A stretch of 64,000 nucleotides of DNA from contig NZ_JAGGNW010000003.1 in the NCBI RefSeq assembly GCF_018614875.1, forward strand, positions 62,001-126,000. The letters are read 5' to 3'. The position numbers and the translations under genes were made by a program. This DNA is from Variovorax paradoxus (lineage in GTDB: Bacteria > Pseudomonadota > Gammaproteobacteria > Burkholderiales > Burkholderiaceae_C). Below the pieces are notes generated by a model. The model was given only the letters and a program-made list of their open reading frames with translations, was not told the DNA's origin and made no database searches. Of this stretch, positions 57,646 through 64,000 are shown piece after piece. Within the stretch, counting starts at the first letter, position 1. Each line of letters opens with the position of its first letter.

Positions 57646-58614
57646 ATGCAGCCCAACAAAGCCACCAACATCCAGCTCGACCTGACCTCCGACCTGCAGA
57701 AATGGCGCGCCTTCCTCGCCATTGCCGAGCTGGGCAGCCTGACGCGCGCGGCGCTGTTTCTCGACAGCAGCCAGTCGCTGCTGAGCCGGCATCTCAACGC
57801 GCTCGAACGCGAATGCAACGCGCGCCTGTTCAATCGCACGGGCCGCGGCGTGCAGCTGTCGGAGGTGGGGCAGCGCCTCTTTCCGCATGTGAAGGCGCTG
57901 CTGTCGGATGCCGAGCAGCTCGAGCTCGAAATCCGCGGCGAGGCACGCGAGCCGGCCGGCCGCGTCACCATCGGCTCCTTGCCGTCGGTCACCAACCCGA
58001 TCGTCGGAAAGCTGTTCAACCGCCTGCAGGCGCGCCATCCCGGCATCCGGCTCAAGATTCTCGAAGGATCCAGCGGACAGGTGGAAGAGTGGCTGGCCGA
58101 CGCCCGCGTGGACATCGCGATCCTCTATCGCTACGGCACGACGCTGCCGGAGCAGGAACAGGCGCTCGCAACGGTGGACAGCTACCTGATCGGCACCGCG
58201 GGCGACCGTCTCACATCCAGGCCGGAACTGCCCTTCGATGCGCTCGACGGTCTGCCGTTCATCCTTCCGGGCGCGCCCAACGGCCTGCGCAGTGCGCTCG
58301 ATGCGCTTGCGCGCCAGCACCACATCGCCCTCGCCCCCGTGCTCGAAGCCGATTCGCTGCCGCTCATGCGCTCGGTCGTGGCACAGGAGCGGCTCTATAC
58401 CGTGCTGCCGCTGCACGCTGTCTGGGCAGAGGTGAAGGAAGGCCGGCTGCAGGCTTCGAAGATCGTCTCGCCCGGCCTGCAACGCATCGTCTCCATGGCG
58501 ATGGCGCGCAGCAAGGGACCCGGCAAGGCCGTCTCGGCCGTGGCCGCGCAGATCGTGCAGGCCGTGGAAGAAAGCACGCGGCTGGGGCTTTGGCGCGCGG
58601 GGGCGAGCCGCTGA
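57646..58614 (+). CDS. LysR-family regulator of the catabolic cluster
   Basis: A 322-residue LysR protein with helix-turn-helix IAELGSLTRAALFLDSSQSLLSRHLNALERECNARLFNRTGRG and an effector domain beginning near residue 105. It is on the same strand as, and 127 bp before, the hydrolase gene. The GCATAGCAGC palindromes just after its stop (58617) and before the Bug receptor (62983-63025) are its likely binding sites. Confidence 0.92.
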   Translation: MQPNKATNIQLDLTSDLQKWRAFLAIAELGSLTRAALFLDSSQSLLSRHLNALERECNARLFNRTGRGVQLSEVGQRLFPHVKALLSDAEQLELEIRGEAREPAGRVTIGSLPSVTNPIVGKLFNRLQARHPGIRLKILEGSSGQVEEWLADARVDIAILYRYGTTLPEQEQALATVDSYLIGTAGDRLTSRPELPFDALDGLPFILPGAPNGLRSALDALARQHHIALAPVLEADSLPLMRSVVAQERLYTVLPLHAVWAEVKEGRLQASKIVSPGLQRIVSMAMARSKGPGKAVSAVAAQIVQAVEESTRLGLWRAGASR

Positions 58615-58616
58615 AG

Positions 58617-58631
58617 GGCTGCATAGCAGCC
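58617..58631. promoter_or_regulatory. GGCTGC-ATA-GCAGCC palindrome
   Basis: A perfect 15-bp palindrome 3 bp after the LysR stop and about 110 bp before the hydrolase start. It shares the 10-bp GCATAGCAGC with the site at 63011-63020. A TATGCTGC copy occurs nearby at about 58670. Probably an operator of the LysR protein. Confidence 0.55.
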
Positions 58632-58741
58632 TTTCCCGCCCATGCATGGGTCGCGCGGAGATGGCGCTCTATGCTGCAGACAGGCCATGCCGGAACCCGC
58701 CTGAAGGGTTCGGAGCAAGCGGCCAAAGGAGACAACAGGCC

Positions 58742-59626
58742 GTGCCATCCCACTTCCTCGCATCGCGCCGGCGCCGGATCGCCCTGGCGGTCCTGGCCTG
58801 CGCGCTCACGGTCGGCGCCTGCGCGCCCTTCGCTGCGGCAGGGGCCGCGGCGCGCCACCGCGTCCTGCTGGCCGAAGGCACCGTGAGCATCGATGTCATC
58901 GTCGAAGGCCGAGGGCCCGCCGTGGTGCTGCTGCCATCCTCGCAGCGCGACTCGGAAGACTTCGACGAGCTTGCGGCACGCCTGGCCGCGCTCGGCTTCA
59001 AGGTGCTGCGCCCGCAGCCGCGCGGCATGGGCGCTTCGAGCGGCCCCATGGACGATCTGAGCCTGCATGCGCTTGCCGCCGACGTGGCCAGCACGGTCCG
59101 CCAGCTCGGCGACGGCCGCGCCGTGCTGGTGGGCCATGCCTTCGGCCACTTCGTGGCGCGCGTCGCGGACCTCGATCATCCCGGCCTCGTGCGTGGCATC
59201 GTCGTGGCGGCCGGCGCCGCGCGCACGTTCCCGCCCGGCGCGGCCCGGTCGCTCGCCGTCGCCGGCGACCCGGCACAGGCGCGCGATGCGCGGCTGCGCG
59301 GCTTGCGCGAAGCCTTCTTTGCGCCCGGCAACGACCCCACACCATGGCTCGAGGGCTGGCATCCGGAATTGCGCGAGGCCTATCGCCGTGCCGGCAGCAT
59401 TCCGCCCAAGGAGGCCTGGTGGCCGGTGAGCCGGGCGCCCATCCTCGACCTGCAGGGCGCCGACGATCCCTGGCGCCCACCCGCCACACGCAACGAGCTC
59501 AAGGACGTGCTGGGCAGCAAGGTGACGGTGCAGGTCGTGCCGCACGCCAGCCATGCGCTGATCCCCGAGCAGCCGGAGGCCGTGGCACGTGCCATCGCCG
59601 ACTGGATGTCCACCCTTCCCCGCTGA
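58742..59626 (+). CDS. exported alpha/beta hydrolase with Ala at the nucleophile position
   Basis: A 294-residue protein from GTG 58742, which follows an AAAGGAGA site; an upstream in-frame ATG at 58646 exists. Signal or lipoprotein leader (RRRRIALAVLACALTVGACAP, possible lipobox). The hydrolase fold is clear (PAVVLLPSSQRDSEDFDELAARLAA, QGADDPWRPP, PHASHALIPEQ), but the nucleophile elbow reads GHAFG, with Ala where Ser or Asp is expected. So either another residue acts or the protein binds rather than cleaves. It starts the catabolic operon with CMD-like and PDC-lactonase-like genes. Confidence 0.85.
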   Translation: MPSHFLASRRRRIALAVLACALTVGACAPFAAAGAAARHRVLLAEGTVSIDVIVEGRGPAVVLLPSSQRDSEDFDELAARLAALGFKVLRPQPRGMGASSGPMDDLSLHALAADVASTVRQLGDGRAVLVGHAFGHFVARVADLDHPGLVRGIVVAAGAARTFPPGAARSLAVAGDPAQARDARLRGLREAFFAPGNDPTPWLEGWHPELREAYRRAGSIPPKEAWWPVSRAPILDLQGADDPWRPPATRNELKDVLGSKVTVQVVPHASHALIPEQPEAVARAIADWMSTLPR

Positions 59627-59640
59627 CCCCCGAAAACACC

Positions 59641-60213
59641 ATGCCACGCATCTCCCTGCCCCCGCCGGAAACCATGGACGCCGCCCAGCGCGCGGTCTAC
59701 GACAAGATCGTCTCGGGCCCACGCGGCAAGGTCCAGGGGCCGCTGCGCGCGGCACTGCACAACGCCGAACTGGCCGAGAAATGGCAGGCGCTGGGCGCAC
59801 TGCTGCGCTACGGCACGACCTTGCCACCACGCCTCTCGGAGCTCGCCATCCTGGTCACCGGCCGCGCCTGCCGCTCGCCCTTCGAGTGGTACGCGCACCG
59901 CCTGGAAGCCGAGAAAGCAGGCATCGGGTCGCCCGTCATCGAAGCCATCCTGGCCGAAACCGAGCCGCCCGGCCTGTCGGCGGACGAGGCCGCGGTCTAC
60001 CGCTATGCCGTCGAGCTCAACCGCCACGACTCGGTCTCCGACGCAACCTATGCGGCCGCGCTCGCGCGCTTCGGCGAGCGGGCGATCGTGGAGCTGACGG
60101 CGCTGATCGGCTACTACACCATGGTGGCGATGACCCTCAACTGCCACGAGATACCGCTGCCCGAAGGCGTGGCGGCGGCCTTTGCGCTGCCGCAGCAGTC
60201 GGAGCTCCGATGA
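59641..60213 (+). CDS. carboxymuconolactone-decarboxylase-family protein
   Basis: A 190-residue CMD/AhpD-like protein: LPPRLSELAILVTGRACRSPFEWYAHRLEAEKAG, with EWYAHR in the usual place. The CxxC pair of AhpD peroxidases is absent, which favours a CMD-type enzyme over a peroxidase. It starts 14 bp after the hydrolase and overlaps the next gene by 4 bp (ATGA). Confidence 0.9.
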   Translation: MPRISLPPPETMDAAQRAVYDKIVSGPRGKVQGPLRAALHNAELAEKWQALGALLRYGTTLPPRLSELAILVTGRACRSPFEWYAHRLEAEKAGIGSPVIEAILAETEPPGLSADEAAVYRYAVELNRHDSVSDATYAAALARFGERAIVELTALIGYYTMVAMTLNCHEIPLPEGVAAAFALPQQSELR

Positions 60214-61031
60214 GCACCGCGCCAGCAGCGGCAGGCTGGGACTGCCACGCCCACCTGTTCGGCCCCTACGACCGCTTCGCGCTCGCGCCCGAGCGCAGCT
60301 ACACGCCGCCGGAGGCCCTCGAATCGCACTACCTGGCGCTGCTCGAGCGGCTCGGGCTTTCCCACGGCGTGCTGGTGCATCCCAGTGCCTACGGCGATGA
60401 CCATGCGCTGCTGCTGCACACGCTGGCGAGGCAGCCAGCATTGCGCGGCGTGGTCGTGGTGCGACCGGGCGGTCCGCTCCCGCTCTCGGGCCTGCGCGCG
60501 CGCGGCGTGCGGGGTGCCCGTTTCAGCCACCGCAGCGGTGCCGGCGGCAACTTTGCGGGCAGCGCATCGTTCGACGATCTGCGCGTGCTCGCACCTGCGC
60601 TGGCGGATGCCGGCCTGCATGCCGAGCTGTGGACGGACTGCCGGGCCCTGGACGGCATCGCCGCCGACCTGATGGCGCTGCCGGTGCCGGTCGTGATCGA
60701 CCACATGGGCGGCTTCGACGTCGGCGCGGGTGTCGACGCCGGGGGCTTTCGCACACTGCTCGGCCTGCTGGCGTCGGGCAAGGTGTGGGTCAAGCTCTGC
60801 GCCTACCGCAACCTGCTGAATGCGCCCGACTGGCAGGCCGGCCGCCCGTTCCAGCAGAAGATGGTCGAGGCCAATCCCGAACGCCTGCTCTGGGGAAGCG
60901 ACTGGCCGCATCTGCGCGTGACGCCGGCGCCCGACACTGCGCAGCTGCTCGCCATGTTCAAGGACTGGGCGGGCAGCGGCGCGACGGTGCGCCAGGTGCT
61001 CGAGACCAATCCGGAAACCCTCTACCGATGA
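60210..61031 (+). CDS. amidohydrolase, 2-pyrone-4,6-dicarboxylate-lactonase-like
   Basis: A 273-residue TIM-barrel hydrolase with the DCHAHLFGP metal motif at the start, VVIDHMGGFD, and the catalytic Asp in RLLWGSDWPHLRV. It belongs to the amidohydrolase_2 family that includes LigI-type lactonases. With the CMD-like gene just upstream it looks like part of a ring-cleavage-product pathway; the exact lactone is unknown. Confidence 0.88.
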   Translation: MSTAPAAAGWDCHAHLFGPYDRFALAPERSYTPPEALESHYLALLERLGLSHGVLVHPSAYGDDHALLLHTLARQPALRGVVVVRPGGPLPLSGLRARGVRGARFSHRSGAGGNFAGSASFDDLRVLAPALADAGLHAELWTDCRALDGIAADLMALPVPVVIDHMGGFDVGAGVDAGGFRTLLGLLASGKVWVKLCAYRNLLNAPDWQAGRPFQQKMVEANPERLLWGSDWPHLRVTPAPDTAQLLAMFKDWAGSGATVRQVLETNPETLYR

Positions 61032-61044
61032 AGCGCCGGGCGCT

Positions 61045-61665
61045 TCAGCCGTCCACCGGCTCCGAAGACTGGAACGAAGGCCGCGCGCGCAAGACCTCGA
61101 ACCATGCGGCGAGCCGCGGCGCGAGCCCCCGCCAGCCGAGCATGCCGAAGCGGTAGTCGAGATAGCCGAGGGCGCAGCCGAGCGCGACGTGGCCGATGCA
61201 GAACGGCGCATCGCCGAGCGCCTTGGCTTCGTCGTCCAGCAGCTTCAGCGATGCACGGGTCTTGAGCTCGAAGGCGTCCATCAGCACCTGGAGCGGCAAC
61301 TCGCGTTCGCGCTCGTTGCGCCACAGAATCAGCACGTCGAGCAGGCCGTCGCCCAGCGCGTGCCAGCGCAGCGCCTGCCAGCGGGCATCGCCGTGCACGG
61401 GAAAAAGCGCGCCACCGGCGGTGTCGTTCAGGTACTCGCAGATCACGGCCGAATCGAACAGCGTGCGCCCGTCCGCGAGCACAAGTGTCGGAATCTTCGA
61501 AAGCGGGTTGTCGGCCATGAGGACCGGGTTGGGTTTCAGCATGGCGGCCACCGAGCGCACGAGCTCGAGGCGCGGCAGCAGTCCAAGCTCGTGCGCGCAG
61601 ACCATCACCTTGCGTACATAGGGCGACTTGGGCGACCAATGCAGCCGCATGGCCGGCTCGGCCAT
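61045..61665 (-). CDS. glutathione S-transferase family protein
   Basis: A 206-residue GST with an N-terminal thioredoxin-like half (HWSPKSPYVRKVMVCAHELG, then KIPTLVLADGRTLFDSAVICEYL with the cis-Pro and DS pair) and an all-helical C-terminal half. Its start overlaps the CaiB stop by 1 bp, so it is the second gene of a two-gene operon. Such GSTs in catabolic loci act on aromatic or unsaturated acids, or as isomerases. Confidence 0.9.
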   Translation of the reverse strand: MAEPAMRLHWSPKSPYVRKVMVCAHELGLLPRLELVRSVAAMLKPNPVLMADNPLSKIPTLVLADGRTLFDSAVICEYLNDTAGGALFPVHGDARWQALRWHALGDGLLDVLILWRNERERELPLQVLMDAFELKTRASLKLLDDEAKALGDAPFCIGHVALGCALGYLDYRFGMLGWRGLAPRLAAWFEVLRARPSFQSSEPVDG

Positions 61666-62894
61666 CAGATGGCTCCCGCGCCGCGCAGCGCCTCGATGCC
61701 CGCGGCGTCGTAGCCGAGTTCGGCCAGGATCTCTTCGCTGTGCTGGCCCAGCAGCGGCGGCGCGCCTTGTGTCTGCAGCCTTGCCTCGGCAAAGCGCATC
61801 GGGCTCGCCACCTGCGGTACGTCCACGCCGTGCGGGTGCGGCACATGGCGCAGCATTCCGCGGGCCTTGACCTGCGGGTCTTCAAACACGTCGGCCACCG
61901 AATTGATGGCGCCGCACGGCACGCCGGCCTTGTCGAGCGCGGCCAGCAGCGCCGCACGGGTCCATCCGGCAAACGCGCCGCGGAGCAGCGCCGACAGCTC
62001 GCCGATGTTGCGCACGCGCTGCGCATTGGTGGCAAAGCGCTCGTCGGCCGCCCATCCGGCGTGGCCGAAGACCTCGCACAACCTGGCGAACTGGCCGTCG
62101 TTGCCAACCACCAGGATCACGTCGCCATCGGCGCAGGCGTACACGTCCTGCGGCTGGATGTTGGGATGGGCATTGCCGCTGCGCTGCGGCACCTTGCCCG
62201 ACACGAGATAGTTCATGGCCTGATTGGACAACGTGGCCACCTGGACGTCGAGCATGGCAATGTCGATGCCGTCGCCCGTGCCGGTCTCGTTGCGGCGCGC
62301 CAGCGCGGCCAGCACCGACACCGCGGTGTACATGCCGGTCATCAGGTCGACGATCGGGATGCCGACCTTCTGCGGGCCGCCGCCGGGCCGGCCGTCCCTC
62401 TCGCCGGTCACGCTCATCAGGCCGCCCATGGCCTGGATCAGGAAATCGTAGGCGGGCTGGTCGCGGCGCGGCCCGGTCTGGCCGAACCCGGTCACCGAAC
62501 AATAGATGAGACGCGGATTGATCTTGCGCAGCGACGCCTCGTCGAGGCCGTAGCGCGCCAGCGTGCCGGCCTTGTAGTTCTCGAGCACGATGTCCGCGCG
62601 CGCAGCGAGCGCTTTCACGATCTTCTGGCCTTCGGGCTTCTCGATGCTCACCGTGATCGAGCGCTTGCCGCGGTTGACGGCCAGGTAGTAGCCGGCCTCC
62701 CGCGTATCCTTGCCGTCGGCATCCTTCAGAAAGGGCGGTCCCCACGAGCGCGTGTCGTCGCCGGCGCCCGGCCGCTCGATCTTGATGACCTCCGCTCCGA
62801 GGTCGGCCAGGATCTGGCCGGCCCAGGGCGCCGCGAGAATGCGGCTGAGGTCGAGCACCCGCACATGCGACAGCGGGCCTTTGGCAATGGTCAT
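61665..62894 (-). CDS. CaiB/BaiF-family CoA transferase
   Basis: A 409-residue family III CoA transferase: VRVLDLSRILAAPWAGQILADLGAEVIKIERP at the start, NRGKRSITVSIEKPEGQ, and the catalytic Asp in QPAYDFLIQAMGGLMS. It moves CoA between carboxylic acids. It is divergent from the partial Bug receptor gene. Together with GST it probably activates the acid imported via that receptor. Confidence 0.93.
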   Translation of the reverse strand: MTIAKGPLSHVRVLDLSRILAAPWAGQILADLGAEVIKIERPGAGDDTRSWGPPFLKDADGKDTREAGYYLAVNRGKRSITVSIEKPEGQKIVKALAARADIVLENYKAGTLARYGLDEASLRKINPRLIYCSVTGFGQTGPRRDQPAYDFLIQAMGGLMSVTGERDGRPGGGPQKVGIPIVDLMTGMYTAVSVLAALARRNETGTGDGIDIAMLDVQVATLSNQAMNYLVSGKVPQRSGNAHPNIQPQDVYACADGDVILVVGNDGQFARLCEVFGHAGWAADERFATNAQRVRNIGELSALLRGAFAGWTRAALLAALDKAGVPCGAINSVADVFEDPQVKARGMLRHVPHPHGVDVPQVASPMRFAEARLQTQGAPPLLGQHSEEILAELGYDAAGIEALRGAGAI

Positions 62895-62982
62895 CAGGGT
62901 CTCCTTGGATCGAGACCGATTCTGGGCACGACTCCCGCGCCGGGGCTACCGGCCGCGCGACAACTCTGTGATGTGCCGCGCG

Positions 62983-63025
62983 GCATAGCTGCGCGGGCTT
63001 CCGGCATGCCGCATAGCAGCTATGC
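62983..63025. promoter_or_regulatory. GCATAGCTGC and GCATAG-CAG-CTATGC sites before the Bug receptor
   Basis: GCATAGCTGC (62983-62992) and the perfect palindrome GCATAGCAGCTATGC (63011-63025) lie 28 bp apart in the 196-bp gap between the CaiB start and the Bug receptor start. The 10-mer GCATAGCAGC is shared with the palindrome after the LysR gene at 58617. These look like sites for that LysR protein and could control both flanking genes. Confidence 0.55.
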
Positions 63026-63090
63026 GTCGGAGACTGCTGCCGCACGGCCCGTGGCTGCCTAGAGTTCGCCCATCACCGGAGACAACTGCC

Positions 63091-64000
63091 ATGAACAGAA
63101 TTTTCAGAGGCGCGGCCGCATGGGTGCTGGCATCGAGCGCCATCGCAGGCTGGGCACAGGCCTGGCCGTCCAAGCCGATCCGCATGATCGTGCCCTTTCC
63201 AGCGGGCGGTCCGGTCGACCAGACGGCGCGCACGCTGGGCACCAAGGTCGGCGCCGCGCTGAAGCAGCCGGTCCTCATCGACAACCGGGGCGGCGCCGCC
63301 GGCGTGCTCGGCGCGGACGCGGTGGCCAAGGCGCCGGCAGACGGCTACACCCTGCTCTTCTCCTCCGCCGGCGCACTGTCGATCGTGCCGAACATCGCGC
63401 CGTCGATGCCCTACAACCCGCAGAAGGACCTGCAGGCCGTGACCCTGGCCGTCAAGGTACCCACGGTGCTGGTGGTCTCCGCCGAATCGAAGTTCCGGAC
63501 GCTGGCCGAGCTGCTTGATGCGGCGCGCGCGAATCCCGGCAAGATCAACTACGCCTCGGCCGGCAGCGGCACCACCACGCACCTCGAGGTGGAGCTGCTC
63601 AAGCGCGAAGCCAAGGTGAACATGAACCACATTCCGTACCGCGGCGCCGCTCCGGCGCTGACCGATCTGATGGGCGGGCAGGTCGACCTGATGATGGCCG
63701 ACGTGCCGGTGGTTCTGCCCTTCATCAAGGCGGGCAAGATGCGCGCGCTCGCCGTCACCAGCCTCCGCCGCATCCCGGTGCTCAAGGACGTGCTGACCAC
63801 GGCCGAGCTCGGGCTGCCCAAGGTCGAGGTCTACAACTGGTATGGCCTGCTCGCGCCGGCGCGCACGCCGCCCGAGGTGGTCGATCGCCTGTACCGCGAG
63901 GTGAGCACGGCCTTGCGCGCGCCGGAGCTCAAGGAGAGCTTCGTGCAGCAGGGCATCGAAGTGGTGGGCAGCCGGCCCGAGGAGTTCGGCCCCTACATCC
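63091..64000 (+). CDS. Bug-type periplasmic solute receptor (truncated by the window edge)
   Basis: The first 303 residues of a TctC-like receptor: signal MNRIFRGAAAWVLASSAIAGWAQA, then WPSKPIRMIVPFPAGGPVDQTAR, LIDNRGGAAGVLGADAV, YASAGSGTTTHLEVELL and MNHIPYRGAAPAL. ATG 63091 follows a GGAGAC site. The frame is open to the window edge. It is the third such receptor in the window, here with LysR-type sites upstream and CaiB divergent. Confidence 0.93.
   Translation, partial: MNRIFRGAAAWVLASSAIAGWAQAWPSKPIRMIVPFPAGGPVDQTARTLGTKVGAALKQPVLIDNRGGAAGVLGADAVAKAPADGYTLLFSSAGALSIVPNIAPSMPYNPQKDLQAVTLAVKVPTVLVVSAESKFRTLAELLDAARANPGKINYASAGSGTTTHLEVELLKREAKVNMNHIPYRGAAPALTDLMGGQVDLMMADVPVVLPFIKAGKMRALAVTSLRRIPVLKDVLTTAELGLPKVEVYNWYGLLAPARTPPEVVDRLYREVSTALRAPELKESFVQQGIEVVGSRPEEFGPYI

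Overview
The window is about 64 kb of high-GC DNA from what looks like a Comamonadaceae betaproteobacterium, most probably Variovorax or a close relative. The basis is gene content and style, not a database match: three tripartite-tricarboxylate (Bug-type) solute receptors, many LysR regulators, vanillate demethylase genes, a DUF4148-type small exported protein, a CaiB/CMD/PDC-lactonase-like catabolic operon and XapX. No rRNA, tRNA or CRISPR array was seen.

Region 1 (1-6.5 kb) begins with two lower-GC small genes. A redox-stress block follows: a DipZ-type membrane thiol-redox protein, a sensor kinase, Ohr, a divergent OmpR-type regulator, and a TlpA-like thioredoxin in an apparent operon with a DUF4148 gene and a 42-codon coupled ORF. 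Region 2 (6.8-13.3 kb) holds a giant kinase-like/ATPase/GAF/histidine-kinase protein and two response regulators. Region 3 (13.3-17 kb) holds an MlrC-like metallopeptidase and a Bug receptor, divergent from a LysR gene. Region 4 (17-24.2 kb) holds exported alpha/beta hydrolases, a catalase, a cytochrome P460-like protein and a quinone oxidoreductase. Regions 1 and 4 are tied together by a recurrent 45-bp promoter element: GTGAAACGTA, 20 bp, then a GATACASRGGCATAC-like half. It has four complete copies with identical spacing and three half-copies, always pointing at the downstream gene. This looks like an undescribed stress regulon and is the main find.

Region 5 (24.2-28.9 kb) is a copper block: CusF-like protein, cupredoxin, multicopper oxidase, TolC-like outer-membrane factor and small histidine-rich proteins, with no inner-membrane pump. 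Region 6 (29-32.8 kb) is an aldehyde dehydrogenase with a sigma-54 promoter and a divergent AcoR-like activator. Region 7 (32.9-38.6 kb) holds a diguanylate cyclase and a vanillate locus (transporter, vanA, vanB, MarR regulator with visible palindromic operators). Region 8 (38.6-40.4 kb) is a decayed stretch and a frameshifted repeat protein.

Region 9 (40.5-47.4 kb) is a six-gene operon (isochorismatase-like, XapX, amidohydrolase, DoxX, MFS, chloroperoxidase-like) opposite a LysR gene with a perfect palindrome. Region 10 (47.5-50.5 kb) is an AbiE-type toxin-antitoxin pair whose toxin is cut by an IS3-family remnant, then a lipoprotein of unknown function. Region 11 (50.7-55 kb) is a Bug receptor, RraA-like protein and IlvD/Edd-type sugar-acid dehydratase under a divergent GntR regulator. 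Region 12 (55-64 kb) holds a methyltransferase, a PAS-GGDEF protein, and a LysR-linked catabolic cluster (hydrolase, CMD-like, PDC-lactonase-like, GST, CaiB, Bug receptor) that shares GCATAGCAGC palindromes.
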